Positions 49,383 through 61,006 of a DNA stretch of 64,000 nucleotides are shown in pieces. Positions within the stretch are counted from its first letter, which is position 1. Every line of letters begins with the position of its first letter. Below the pieces are notes generated by a model. The model made no database searches. It saw only the letters and a program-made list of their open reading frames with translations, and was not told the origin of the DNA. Source of the DNA: Nilaparvata lugens (taxonomy: Eukaryota; Arthropoda; Insecta; Hemiptera; Delphacidae). The DNA lies in the NCBI RefSeq assembly GCF_014356525.2, contig NC_052508.1, positions 42,449,858 to 42,513,857 on the forward strand, given 5' to 3'. The position numbers and the translations under genes were made by a program.

Positions 49383-50716
49383 ATACACGGTAGCCATAGT
49401 ATATAAAAAAAATTGCATGTTTGCCTGTAAAGTCGGTATATGGGTGAAAGTTTTACGTGACGACTTTGAGTAGTAAAATAATTTTAATGTGAATATTCAT
49501 TCATATAGTAGGAAGAAGGATGAAATAATAATAGTACCAATTCAAAACACTTATTTTATTTATAAATAACGATTTATACTACTTTTGTGATTGAAAACTA
49601 CCACAACGTTGAAGGAACGTTGCCAGCCTGGGAAGTAGTGGCACAGTCCCAGGAGATTGCTTGCGGCGCCTGCGCAGGTTGACTGCTCCGCTTCACTCTC
49701 TCTCCAGGAGAATGCCTCCGGGTTGCTGCTGCGTTGCTCGCCACTGCTCCTATTCGTGCTCTTTCCAGACGACCGTGAACCGAACGCTCTCACTCGCTCT
49801 CATTGTGAGCGCATAACGTGGAGCACAACACAGTTTCTTGAAGTGTCACCCAGCAAACCAATTTATAAGATGTTGTCACGTCAAAATGTAAGCTACTAAC
49901 CGAATTTGCAATATTATACATGGATTTATACCACCTTTGTGAGCTAGAAATGATGAGCTATTGCTCGTCTAGATCCAATGAACCGTTCAAAAGTTATAGG
50001 GAAAAATATATATCCCCAAGAATAGGGGATGCTTTGATCCACCCCCATGAGTCCAATGAAATAATTTGGTTGATCAAACGTAATTTCTCACACTTGGGGG
50101 TCTTGAGAGGAAAATTGTAGAGTTATAAATAAGCGAATCCCAATATTTTAAAACACTTTAATGTGCCATGAAAAGCAATTTTTGGGGTCTTTGTGGGTGT
50201 AAGGGTTTTTTAAAATTACTGTAGCACAAAAACTACTGGCCGTAGAAGGTTAAATTTGGTCTCAATTGAAAGACAACTAAATCACTGAGAGAGATTTCGA
50301 ATTACGGATGTAGGTGATATAAATTTGGAGTTATGAACTTTTTAATCAACAGAAATGTCAAATTTTCAATTTTGTGAAAAAAATGATGAAATTTTCAAAT
50401 TATTGTGAATTGGGAACCAACAATGATGGACGGTTGCAATTGCTCTCAATCTCTTCCAAATTTTATTCTCTACAAAAAAAATCTTTGTCCGACACTTGGT
50501 TCAGCCACAATTCTCGAAAAACAAGTACATTGTTGGTCAAAGATACAGTTTTTTCAAAATGACGGCCAAAGCTCACACAGGACTTTTCAGGACTTTCAGT
50601 ATGTTATTCAGGGCCCTTTCCTGAACATACTTCCGAATTTTCAGCTGGGTCCTTCGATTTTCACTTTTTTTGCTTAATTTGACTGGACTACAAGCATAGT
50701 AGTATGATACTGAACT
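49383..50716. other. Non-coding stretch with a GC-rich block
   Basis: A GC-rich block (about 49610-49830) stands out from AT-rich surroundings but has no recognisable coding domain or paired ends. 50160-50690 has the look of old dispersed repeat sequence. Confidence 0.35.
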
Positions 50717-51751
50717 TGTGGTGCGGTATATTGATATCCTTGTTGGGTGATATTCTTACAAGAAATAGTATATTGGATATATACTGGAGCGGTCGCTAAA
50801 ATCCCTAGTTTGCAAATAAATTTGCAATACATTAAGGCCGTCCGGCTCGCAAATATACTGGGTTCAGACCACAGTTCTGGCTCAGTAGTAGATGCATGAA
50901 TATTCCAAATATAATGAATCACCATAGGGTTCAATAACTGGTGATCAATAATTCTCACCGCTGCTTCCGTGAAGTTATTGAAGAATACCAATAAGGAAGT
51001 CAAAAAGGTAGTTGGTGACTGATTATCAGTAACCATATATTCAATCAAGAATAATGAAGATCAACTATGGTTTTTCTAGTTGATTTTTAAAACGCTCGTC
51101 ATGAATACAGGTATGCACCAATTTATCCTTTTGAAATTCCTTGAAACTTACAACACCAGTTCTTGAAGTTCTCTGGATCCTTATATGATATACTGTAGAC
51201 TTATTAATATAAATATCAGTAAGATTTTGCTGGCTGAATAGTATTACTATCATCAAAGGATGATAAGTAGTGAATGCTCTGAATAAGATCAATATTAATT
51301 AATTCCTTAATTATATATGCTGCAGAATAAAAATGCTTGGTACCAAGACAGCTCAAACTGTATATCACGAGATCGACCTATGAGGAGGTCAAGATCACAA
51401 GCCAGAGAGAGCAATTCTCAGAAAAATTTATTCTTTTCCTCAAACGATTTATAAGCTTACCTCTGATTGGCTTTCTAATCTTAGTAAGACGTGATGTAAT
51501 TGGTTACTTAAGATTCAGGGTTTATCCAACTTTGTTATACAAAGATAAATAAAAGTTTATGAATAAATAAATTAGATGATAGCCTGAGAGCATTCCAATA
51601 AATAAATCTCAATATATGAAGCTATAATACGATGTACATTCAATTTTTCATGTGAGCTTTGTGTGCTCTTGGTTTTCATACTTTTTTAGATTTCATAAAT
51701 ATTCGAGTAACAATAATAGTCGTTGTTATCTTATTACATGAACCTTCCCTA

Positions 51752-51811
<60 letters not shown>

Positions 51812-52219
51812 GAGTAAAAATTATAATTCAATTCATAATAGTTGATTGAGCAATCAGCTGATTTGCTCGATATCAATTCGATAAATTGTAGATTGATCTA
51901 AGATGGATTGATGTATTAAATCAAAACAAAGGATTCTAACCTCAAATTGTACAAGCAATTTTTTTTTATAATCTGCCAATAATAAACAAGCCGCTTTATG
52001 ATTTTATTCTCTGCCAAAGAATTCTCATTATTGTTTAATTACAATTTTGCATGGTTCTCTTATCGCTTAATAGATAACATGATTACTTTTTATCATAAAT
52101 AATATTAGATTTTATTTGAGCAGTACCTTGACTAGGCTATCTATTCTTCTAATTTCACAATTCTATTAAAGCTCAGTTATTTACTCCAAACTTATTTTAT
52201 GGTTCTAAGACACAACGTC
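50717..52219 (-). repeat. 3' LTR (left copy, about 1.5 kb)
   Basis: It is colinear with the right LTR but lacks about 900 bp that the right copy has at 57714-58615. A (TA)n tract lies at 51753-51808. The adjacent sequence around 52220-52250 shows only a weak purine run (AAATCAGAGGGCG on the minus strand). Confidence 0.85.
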
Positions 52220-53246
52220 ATATAATGCGCCCTCTGATTTCTGATACAAAACAATAATTTGGGAGTACAATATAGTTTTTATGATCCTGGTGGTTTTGGA
52301 TCAGGAATCATACAAGTTACAAAGCCTGTTAATAAATCTAGTGAGAAACGTGTCTTCTAAAAGTTCAACAATATGTATAATAACAAATGAATTCATTCAA
52401 ATATATGCACCTTACATCGGCTAATCTCCTACTACATACAATACACAAATATAAATAACCTCCTCCTCTACACATAAACATAAACATCTTTTTTTAATAA
52501 TCTTTCTGCCCTCAGCTGTAAGCAGTTCTTTGTGGCAACATGCCATTGAAGTATTATGAAGATTGGTGCAAAATCATTGCCGACCTCACAACACTATAAT
52601 AATTCTCAGGCTTGTAAAATCTAACAGTTCTATTTGCTTCATATCGTGTCATGAATTGTATATTGAATTTTTCTTCCTTAGTTAAATTTGGGTGTTATGT
52701 TTACACAATGAATGATCTTAATAGCTAGTCTTTGGTAATTTATCAACAAGAAATTCTTATTCATTAACATACATGAAAGTGTGGCCTAATATACTTTGAT
52801 TGAACAATGCGGTTTTATCATTTGGCAGATAATTGTACTTATTTTCTCTCTTTAGATAACACATTGATAATAATAAAGTAGTTTTTATAATATCTTACAT
52901 ATAATTTACATTTTCATGACACTTGAATATTTTGGGAAAAGATAGTTTTGTAGGTTATGATTCATTTGGCACTGACTGTTGATGGTTCGGAACAGTGGAC
53001 AATCGATTTTATTGGATTCTTATTAATGCATCTGTCACCATTTTGTGATCTTTGACAAAGTTGGCTTTTAATTGGAATAATTACTTTTTAATTAGTTTGT
53101 GAGTGATGAAGAAGGTGTAGATGGCTTCTAAATTTTCCATTCCTTTATTTTAGGTACTGGTTTAGCTGGTCGAAGTGGATAAATCATCGACTGGACAACT
53201 GCATTGTGTGGTGTTCAATATAGGTATGTATTTTGTGACTGATAAT
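52220..53246 (-). other. Non-coding 3' part of the LTR element
   Basis: No pol or env domain can be read on either strand. Confidence 0.5.
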
Positions 53247-53678
53247 TTAAATGACAGTTCCATCATAATATTGTTGTTTACCTTGCTTATCTTTAAGTGG
53301 CTTGATAATATAGCTTGAGATTAGAGACATTGAACTTTGATATTGCTGTAAATAGTCTGGTGGTTCAGACGACCGATTATCTATTACCTCTCTTATCTGC
53401 GATAGTCGGGGATCTTCACTTTGTGTATTATGAACGTTCTTGGGTATTAATGTATCTTTAAAAATTCTAGAATGATTATTCTCTGCATATGGCACGCCCT
53501 CATCAATCATTATATTGACAACATATTCTTTAATTGACATCATAGTCATACCAAAAATTATAACAAAGTAAATCAGCATTTTCATTACATTCTCCATAAC
53601 ATAACCTGTTAATAAACAACAATCATATACTCCCGTTTTCAATAAGCAACTCATTATTTCTCTCAATTTAATGCACAC
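53247..53678 (-). CDS. Unknown 143-codon ORF with one hydrophobic segment, downstream of gag
   Basis: This minus frame lies 3' of gag, where pol or env would be. It has one hydrophobic stretch near residues 32-48 (MLIYFVIIFGMTMMS), which could be a signal anchor, followed by a polar region with one potential N-glycosylation site. I recognise no family. It might be the beginning of an accessory or envelope-like gene whose remainder is lost, or a chance frame. The first Met of the frame is not well supported; a Met at about residue 28 would place the hydrophobic stretch at the N-terminus, like a signal peptide. Confidence 0.3.
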   Translation of the reverse strand: MCIKLREIMSCLLKTGVYDCCLLTGYVMENVMKMLIYFVIIFGMTMMSIKEYVVNIMIDEGVPYAENNHSRIFKDTLIPKNVHNTQSEDPRLSQIREVIDNRSSEPPDYLQQYQSSMSLISSYIIKPLKDKQGKQQYYDGTVI

Positions 53679-53866
53679 TTTTTATCATCCCATAATTTTA
53701 TATAATGATTTCTTCTTTCATCATCACAACCTAGTCTTGAATCTGTTATTAATTCTTCTTTGTTTTCGAGCATGTTCCTTTTATCTGTCCTATAATTGCA
53801 ATCACGACGGTAAGCTGCTTGCTTGAACTGTGTGTGCTTCGGGTGCATGTTGGTCCCATTACTCAT

Positions 53867-56428
53867 TTAATCCTGGTGTTGTCTGCATGCTGCCTTCCTC
53901 CCATGGTTGTCTGGTTCCTGGATGCATTTCTGATGGTGTTTGAACCTTGCATAGGGGCGATAACCTCTTTTGCAGGGCTTTCCTCTTTGCTTCCTCCTAT
54001 GGGCCTTCCTGTGTTGGATCCAATGCTTCACTCTGACGTCCTGCCGGTCGCACATCCTGCTTTCCTTGGTGGCAGTTTGCTCTTTGAATTTAGTGTGCCA
54101 TGGGTGGATCCAACGATGCTTGGGCGTAGATGTGGTATGTGGCTGCTCAAACTTGGAGTGCTGTGGTGAGGTTGAATGCTGGTGCACAGGTTCAGTGTAT
54201 GGATGCACTATATCATTTTTTGTTTTTATTATTGGTAACGCCTTAATTATTTCTGTGTTGATACTGTAGATTGTTTTCGGTGGTGGGCTGGTTGCTAGTG
54301 GTAGATTTTCGGGGGGGAATAGTAGGTTTAATATGAGTTGTTGTTTATGGGCTGGTCTTGGTGCATGCTTGGTTTCTTTATTTGGTTGTGGGTTGTTGTG
54401 GTGGTGGCTTTGTTCTGGTTGTTGGTTTATTGCGAGTTGGTGTTGGTTTGTTTTTATTGTATGTGCCACTGTATATGATGTGTTTACACTATTGTGATTT
54501 TGATTATGATCGTCCTGTTTCCTGAAGTCTACATCCTGTTTATCATTTCTATTCCAATGATATCTGCTGTCATAATGTGCTTCTTTATGATACTGTTTAC
54601 TGTTTTGATACTGAAAGCTGTTTCTGCAATTATCACCAAATGACTGACCTCTGTCGGTATTCTCCGCATATCTAGTATTTTGCGCATTTGCTCCAGCATT
54701 TGCCATATGATTTTCGTTCTTATAATTTTGTCTGAAATAATTATTTTGTTGAGAGTGATTAAAATTTCCTGCTCGACTATTTATGTGGTTTGGCTCAGAA
54801 GTAACTGATTGAATGCGGTGCAAACATTGTAACAATTCTTTGCAACTAGGGATAGGTGGCACAGCTAATGTCATGCAAACACAAGATGAAGTTTTTTGAA
54901 TAATATGTGGGCCAGTGATGAGTTGGCTAAAGATTCGTCCAGTTGAGAATTTCTATTTATAAAAGCTGTCACAAACTCAGTATAAGATTATCCATTTCTA
55001 CTATTGTATGTGCATAATATAATTTCTGATAGTGCGTCCAACTGTTTATGCTTGCTCCAATATTGTTGCAGGAACTGGGAGAGGAGATCATCCAGGTTCT
55101 TAAGGTCCCGCATACGGCTCTGGAAGAACATTAGTGGCTCACCGAGTTGGAGACTGGACAATTGAAAGCACCATACTAGCCAAGAGGTGGGTATCAGTTC
55201 CTGAACGGCTCTTATCTGATCCACAGACGGCCGAGGTTGCATGTGACAGTAGGAGTTGTCAAATTTTCCAAGGTTTTGGAAAGGCTGAGCGCCATTTACA
55301 AGTTCAGTCGGCGTATAATGAATTCTGCTGGCTGGGATGATTTCTATGCGTGTCTCTATTCTGGAGACTCATTCTTCATTTGCGGTCCATTTATTATCCA
55401 TAGTTTTTTTATTTTTGTTCACTTCACTGTATAATTTGGTTAACTTCAATTGTTGTTCACCTATGGCATTCTCTAACATGTCGTATTTTTCCCTTGATTT
55501 AATTCCTTCCTCAGTTATATCTGCTATACATGTTTGCATGTTATTCTGTTCCTTAACTATCTTTCCTATTTTATTATTATTTTCCTCCACCTTTGATTCT
55601 ATCTCACATTTATTTTCCAATATTTTCCCCTATTGTGATTTCCATGATAGTGGTACTTAGCTCCTTGCCTAATATGTCCACCTGTTTTCCTACTTCCTTG
55701 AGTACTTCATCCAACCGCTCTTTTACTTGACAGGTGACTTCATCTATATGGGTTTCTAACTCTTTCATAATTGTAGATTGTGCACCTATTTTAATGTCTA
55801 TCAAACATTTCACTTCCTCTTTGAAGCTAGAAAATTTTTCATCCATAGTTTTGACATCCTGTCTGATCGTTTTGACATCTTCTTGGACATTTTTGATATC
55901 TTCTTGTATAGCTTCCCGGCTTGCTTTTATTTCTTTAGTCTGCCCTGCCAAGGCTTGGCTGAGCATGAGTTTGAATTCGTTCAGGGAATCGTTTGCCATG
56001 AGATTGGTAGCATAACCGACTGAAGAGTCTAATGTAGTATTGCACTTTTCCAGGTTGGTGGTGGCAGATGACGTTTGGCTCGCCACATCGGTCGGCGATT
56101 GGGTGGCGGCATTCCCTGTTCCCCCGGCGGTGCTTGGAGTGGTCTGCAGAGACATCGGTACCGGATTTGACGCCCTCACTCCTTCATCTCCACCAGCTGG
56201 TCTCTCATCAGTATTTATAGCATCGACGGCATTATCGATCCCAGTAGAAGACAATTGGGCTAGGTTTTTCAGGTCAAAATTGATGGAGCATACGCTGCCT
56301 CCCTCTCTCTCCCGTAGAGTCTCTGCTGCATTGTCCTGGGGTTGTTGATCGGCCAGTGTCATGTTCGTAGGGTTTTGGGGATGGTCACTAAAGTAGGAAA
56401 TCTGTGAATTAGCTGGAGACTGGTTCAT
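53867..56428 (-). pseudogene. gag of the LTR element, broken by stops and frameshifts
   Basis: Four consecutive minus-strand segments can be read. 56428-55610 (272 codons) has an acidic Ser/Thr/Asn-rich N-terminus and a long coiled coil (about residues 165-265). 55620-55369 continues the coiled coil in another frame. 55242-54988 has a capsid-like helical segment with FLQQYWSKHKQL. 54874-53867 (335 codons) is a basic tail very rich in His, Asn and Gln. A TGA near 55369, a TAA at 54988 and at least two frame changes interrupt it. No CCHC zinc knuckle was found, so RNA binding would depend on the basic tail. In an intact element Gag forms the particle that packages the RNA. The family resembles insect Metaviridae (gypsy-like), which is inference, since no pol is present for classification. 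Confidence 0.65.
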
Positions 56429-57033
56429 GGTGACGATATTATATGGGATACTTTGAATAAGCTGCCAAGTGTACTACCAAATTTCAGGAATATTAGAGTG
56501 AATGTATTGACAGTGCCTATTTCAGATAAAATTATGTGGTGTTACGAATTTCAAGTGTCATGTACATAAAATACATATACATAGATCATCAATGTGACTC
56601 AGGTATGGGAGTAAACATAGAGAAAATTACTATTAATATAGCTCTTAAAATTTTAGGTAGGTTCTTATCTTCCTCAATATCAATAATAATCTTCTATTCA
56701 AAATAGCCTATAACCCTGGTCAGCCTACAATATTTAGATTTAAAAATCAAGATCAAAAATTTTGCAATAAATTTCAGGGAATTTCTATCAAATTTTTCTC
56801 TATAATTGAGAACTATGTTATCAAACTCGTGTCATACTGTTTGTCTGTATTTATGCAGCTTGAAAAATTTCAACTTGAAGAGCAACTCAATTATTTTAGC
56901 CAGAAACTTACAATAGATCATCAGATATACCTTGTTGAATGAACTTCTGACTTTGCTTCTTGCAGCTTTCAGTTTTATTAACAATTTAATTAAGCATTGA
57001 TAGTAAAGTTGAGTAGGTAAGCTTTTCATCATA

Positions 57034-57050
57034 CCCCATGTTGGGCACCA
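57034..57050 (-). other. Primer-binding site, tRNA-Lys-like
   Basis: On the minus strand TGGTGCCCAACATGGGG lies 6 nt after the LTR end CACCACA. It resembles the 3'-end complement of tRNA-Lys used by many gypsy-like elements (TGGCGCCCAAC type) with few changes. Confidence 0.75.
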
Positions 57051-57056
57051 TTCTTA

Positions 57057-57912
57057 TGTGGTGCGGTATATTGATATCCTTGTTGGGTGATATTCTTACA
57101 AGAAATAGTATATTGGATATATACTGGAGCGGTTGCTAAAATCCCTAGTTTGCAGATAAATTTGCAATAAGTTGAGGCCGTCCGGCTCACAAATATGCTG
57201 GGTTCAGACCACAGTTCTGGCTCAGTAGTAGATGCATGAATATTCCAAATATAATGAATCACCATAGGGTTCAATAACTGGTGATCAATAATTCTTACCG
57301 CTGCTTCCGTGAAGTTATTGAAGAATACCAATAAGGGAGTCAAAATGATAGTTGGTGACTGATTATCAGTAACCATATATTCGATCGAGAATAATGAAGA
57401 TCAACTATGGTTTTTCTAGTTGATTTTTAAAACGCTCGTTATGAATACAGGTATGCACTAATTTATCCTTTCGAAATTCCTTGAAACTTACAATGCCAGT
57501 TCTTGAAGTTCTCTGGATCCTTATATGATATACTGTAGACTTATTAATATAAATATCAGTAAGATTTTGCTGGCTGAATAGTATTACTATCATCAAAGGA
57601 TGATAAGTAGTGGATGCTCTGAATAAGATCAATATTAATTAATTCCTTAATTATATATGCTGCAGAATGAAAATGCTTGGTATCAAGACAGCTCAAACTG
57701 TATATCACAAGATGAATTGGGAAATAATAAACACTTCTAAGATCTTGTATGCTGACATAAAACATAAAATATATTCCCATAAAATAATATATATGAAATA
57801 TTTCTTGATAAATATAATTTTCTTTGAATAGATAAATTTTCTAATATTGTAATAATTATCACAGGATTTCTTAACATTCACAGTATTGTGAGCTGTGAAA
57901 AAAAAAATTTAT

Positions 57913-57959
<47 letters not shown>

Positions 57960-59400
57960 ATATATATATATTTAATACTGGTACATGGACTTCAGGTCGG
58001 TTCAGATCTTAACAACTTGGAACCTGTTCAGCCTATAGATTCAACAGAACATACTTTGATCAATGAATAATAATTGATAAAATAATAATTTAAGATCTCA
58101 GGGTTTATGAGTTCATGCCGTGCATTGAAATAAGCTTCCTACATATATCAATAAAATTCATAAAAAGAGTTCTTATAACTTATATGATAGTGGTCGACAT
58201 GTTGCAAATTTCTTAAAGTTGAATGAAAAATATATATAGAGCTTTAATTAATCCCCCAATTCACTGATAAAGGCCTTAGTATTAAATGAGCTCATTTAAG
58301 ATAATTTGCACACTCACCATAATGATGTTCTTGAAGTTCTCATAGAATAATTAATTATCTCCAATAATTGATTTGCTGGATCTTATCGTCTCTGCAGAGC
58401 TCGTGTATGGTCCAGATTTCTTACAAGTTTCTATCTGTATTAAAGATATATTTACGGGAATAAATTACAGTTAAGTACTCTTTGACACACACTGAGTTCA
58501 CAAATAATCAAACATTGATTACATATACTCGGTATTCTTTTAAAAAAAGGGATTGGCTTGATGCTTTTTAAAAAGTAATTGGAAAGAAGAACTCCTATTC
58601 TCCATGTGCTCCATAGGTCAAGATCACAAGCCAGAGAGAGCAATTCTCAGAAAAATTTCATCTCTTCCCAACGAATTATAAGCTTTCCTCTGATTGGCTT
58701 TCTAATCTTAGTAAGACGTGATGTAATTGGTTACTTAAGATTCAGGGTTTATCCAACTTTGTTATACAAAGATAAATAAAAGTTCATGAATAAATAAATT
58801 AGATGATAGCCTGAGAGCATTCCATAAATAAATCTCAATATATGAAGCTATAATACGATGTACATTTAATTTTTCATGTGAGCTTTGTGTGCTCTTGGTT
58901 TTCATACTTTTTTAGATTTCAATAAATATTCGAGTAACAATAATAGTCGTTGTTATCTTATTACATGAACCTTCCCTAATATATATAATATATATATATA
59001 TATATAGTGAGTAAAAATTATAATTCAATTCATAATAGTTGATTGAGCAATCAGCTGATTTGTTCGATATCAATTCGATGAATTATCAATTGATGTATTA
59101 AATCAAAACAAAGGATTCTAACCTCAAATTGTACAAGCAATTTTTTTTATAATCTGCCAATAATAAACAAGCCGCTTTATAATTTTATTTTCTGCCAAAG
59201 AATTCTCATTATTGTTAAATTACAATTTTGCATGGTTCTCTTATCGCTTAATAGATAACATGATTACTTTTTATCATAAATAATATTATATTTTATTTGA
59301 GCAGTACCTCGACTAGGCTATCTATTCTTTCAATTCCACAATTCTATTGAAGCTCAGTTATTAACTTCAAAATTATTCTATGGTGCCAAGACACAACGTC
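57057..59400 (-). repeat. 5' LTR (right copy, about 2.3 kb)
   Basis: Same ends as the left LTR plus an extra ~900 bp at 57714-58615. A (TA)n tract at 57918-57970 lies inside the extra part. Divergence from the left LTR is visibly greater than for the LTR pair at 32-40 kb. Confidence 0.85.
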
Positions 59401-59501
59401 TTAAACTACATAAAAAAATGATACTAAACAGATAGTTACACGGATAGATTGAAACTCCTCAACACTTTGCATGTCAAGTCAATATTATTGTTGGTTAACA
59501 G

Positions 59502-59998
59502 ATGACTGCTCAGTCCAAAGATGGAGATGATCTGAAACTGGGAGCAACTCTAATCACTATAAAACCTTCAACATTAGTGGCAGATTCTATTATCCTACCC
59601 TTATCATTGGTTCAAATGATTAAGTCATCATTACCAGATGATTCTTCAATGTCATCCCCAGACACACGAAACAGATTTTGACACCAGTGGCAGATTTGAT
59701 TCTCCCAGAGTCTTCTCCAATTCAAATCATGAAGCCATCATTATCAAATGATTCTTCAATGTCATCCCCAGACACAAAACAGATTTTGACACCAGTGGCA
59801 GATTCAATTCCCCCAGAGTCTTCTCCAATTCAAATCATGAAGCCATCATTACCAAATGATTCTTCAATGTCATCCCCAGACACAAAACAGATCTTGACAC
59901 CAGTGGCAGATTCAATTCTCCCAGAGTCTACTCCAATTCAAATCATGAAGCCATCATTAGCAAATGATTCTTCAATGTCACCTTATTATCTACCGTGA
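59502..59998 (+). pseudogene. Pro/Ser-rich frame of 36-residue tandem repeats, one frameshift
   Basis: An ATG at 59502 opens a frame that ends at a TGA (59679-59681). A 2-bp insertion at about 59666 separates it from the next frame (59678-59998). Together they contain about four units of 108 bp (36 codons) with a core like ESSPIQIMKPSLPNDSSM; three units are nearly identical and the first is diverged. No signal peptide, membrane segment or known domain is visible. It starts about 100 bp from the end of the LTR element. TTGGTTAACAG just before the ATG could be a splice acceptor, making this an exon of an unknown gene, or the LTR insertion may have removed upstream sequence. The function is unknown. 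Confidence 0.45.
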
Positions 59999-60166
59999 CC
60001 TAGGCTACAGAATTCTCTGATAAGTTCCATTCATCACCACAGCAACGATAAATCAGATTCTCCTTAGAGGTGTCAGTATTGTAATCTTTGTTCGTTAATT
60101 CCATATCGTTTGTCAGTGTTTTTCATTTTCATTGCATTGTAGCTGTGAAATTAAATCAACCACACA

Positions 60167-61000
60167 ATGAATAATATTGAGGAAAAAATAGACCAAATAT
60201 TAGGAAAATTGGAGAAACTTGATGAGTTGGACAATAAGGTCGACACATTGAATAATAACTTTCAAAAGGAAATAAATGCGATTAAAAAGGAAATTAACCA
60301 CATGAAACAGGAAAATTTGAAAAATGCCATTCTTAACGAAGAAAAAGACAGAAAATTCAACTTGTTGCTTTTTGGAGTAAAAAATAAGGAATTTTTTGCT
60401 ATGAATCAAGAAGTGATAAGAATTTTGCAAAATGTGGTCCCTGATTTTAATGTAAATTATATTAGAGAATTATGGAGAACAAACAAAAATAAGGGAGGAT
60501 CGCCTGTAATTGTAAAGTTGAATTCGATGGTAGTGAAAAACAATATATTGAGAGCAAAGAGAAAACTGCAAGAATCAGAAGAGCTCAAAAATGTTCAGAT
60601 AAAGGAGGATTTCTCTCGTGAGAGCAGGGCAATCAGGAAGCAATTATTCCCGCACCTTGTAAAATTGAAAGCAGAAGGTAGAAGAGTAACCATGATAGGG
60701 GAGAAGTTAAAGGTGGATGGGACGCTTCTATCCCTGGAAGAATTGGACAGACAAGAGTCTAACTCCGGAAAACGAGCGAGAAGTGAAGAGGCATCACCAC
60801 GGCCACAAGGAGAAAGGAAAAACTCTCAGGATCGCCAGTCTAAAAAGAAGGAAAGGAAATTCAGTGGGAATAACAGCCTAGAGAGATTCCTCATAAAAAA
60901 TGATGAAAAAAGCAAAGAGGAGGATCGTCTGAGCGAGCAATCAGATGCAAATCACGATGGTAGTTCAAGATTAGATCCAACAGGCAGTCAGAATGAATAG
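60167..61000 (+). CDS. LINE ORF1 protein, L1-type (coiled coil, RRM-like, C-terminal domain)
   Basis: 277 residues. Residues 1-60 form a heptad-rich coiled coil (EEKIDQILGKLEKLDELDNK) for oligomerisation. Residues about 62-137 look like an RRM: the first strand is RKFNLLLFGV, and PVIVKLNSMVVKNNILRAKR resembles the final strand and helix. Residues about 143-193 match the C-terminal domain of L1 ORF1p (IKEDFSRESRAIRKQLFPHL, then LKAEGRRVTMIGEKLKVDG). The tail (200-277) is basic and Ser/Lys-rich. The protein would bind and chaperone the element's own RNA in cytoplasmic RNPs. The ATG context is AACCACACAATGA. The stop lies 6 nt before the ORF2 ATG, so ORF2 is probably reached by reinitiation. An L1-type ORF1 next to an RTE-type ORF2 is less usual than an ORF1-less RTE. 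Confidence 0.8.
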   Translation: MNNIEEKIDQILGKLEKLDELDNKVDTLNNNFQKEINAIKKEINHMKQENLKNAILNEEKDRKFNLLLFGVKNKEFFAMNQEVIRILQNVVPDFNVNYIRELWRTNKNKGGSPVIVKLNSMVVKNNILRAKRKLQESEELKNVQIKEDFSRESRAIRKQLFPHLVKLKAEGRRVTMIGEKLKVDGTLLSLEELDRQESNSGKRARSEEASPRPQGERKNSQDRQSKKKERKFSGNNSLERFLIKNDEKSKEEDRLSEQSDANHDGSSRLDPTGSQNE

Positions 61001-61006
61001 GAAAAA

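Larger units (their letters stand above)
50717..59400 (-). mobile_element. LTR retrotransposon, gag-only (pol missing), minus strand
   Basis: Two direct repeats (50717 to about 52219 and 57057 to about 59400) act as LTRs. Orientation is given by a primer-binding site next to the right copy and by gag on the minus strand. The LTR end is CACCACA on the minus strand; the other end, around GACGTTGTGTC, is less certain. No target duplication was found. Between gag (ending 53867) and the left LTR there is no protease, RT, RNase H or integrase. The element is therefore non-autonomous, and its gag is also broken. Confidence 0.85.

Noticed and set aside
53819..54269. Plus-strand frames of 99-116 codons with hydrophobic content
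   Set aside because: They are antisense shadows of the His/Asn-rich gag tail on the minus strand.
55734..56348. Plus-strand frames of 81-102 codons
   Set aside because: Antisense shadows of the gag coiled coil; composition follows from the complementary strand.
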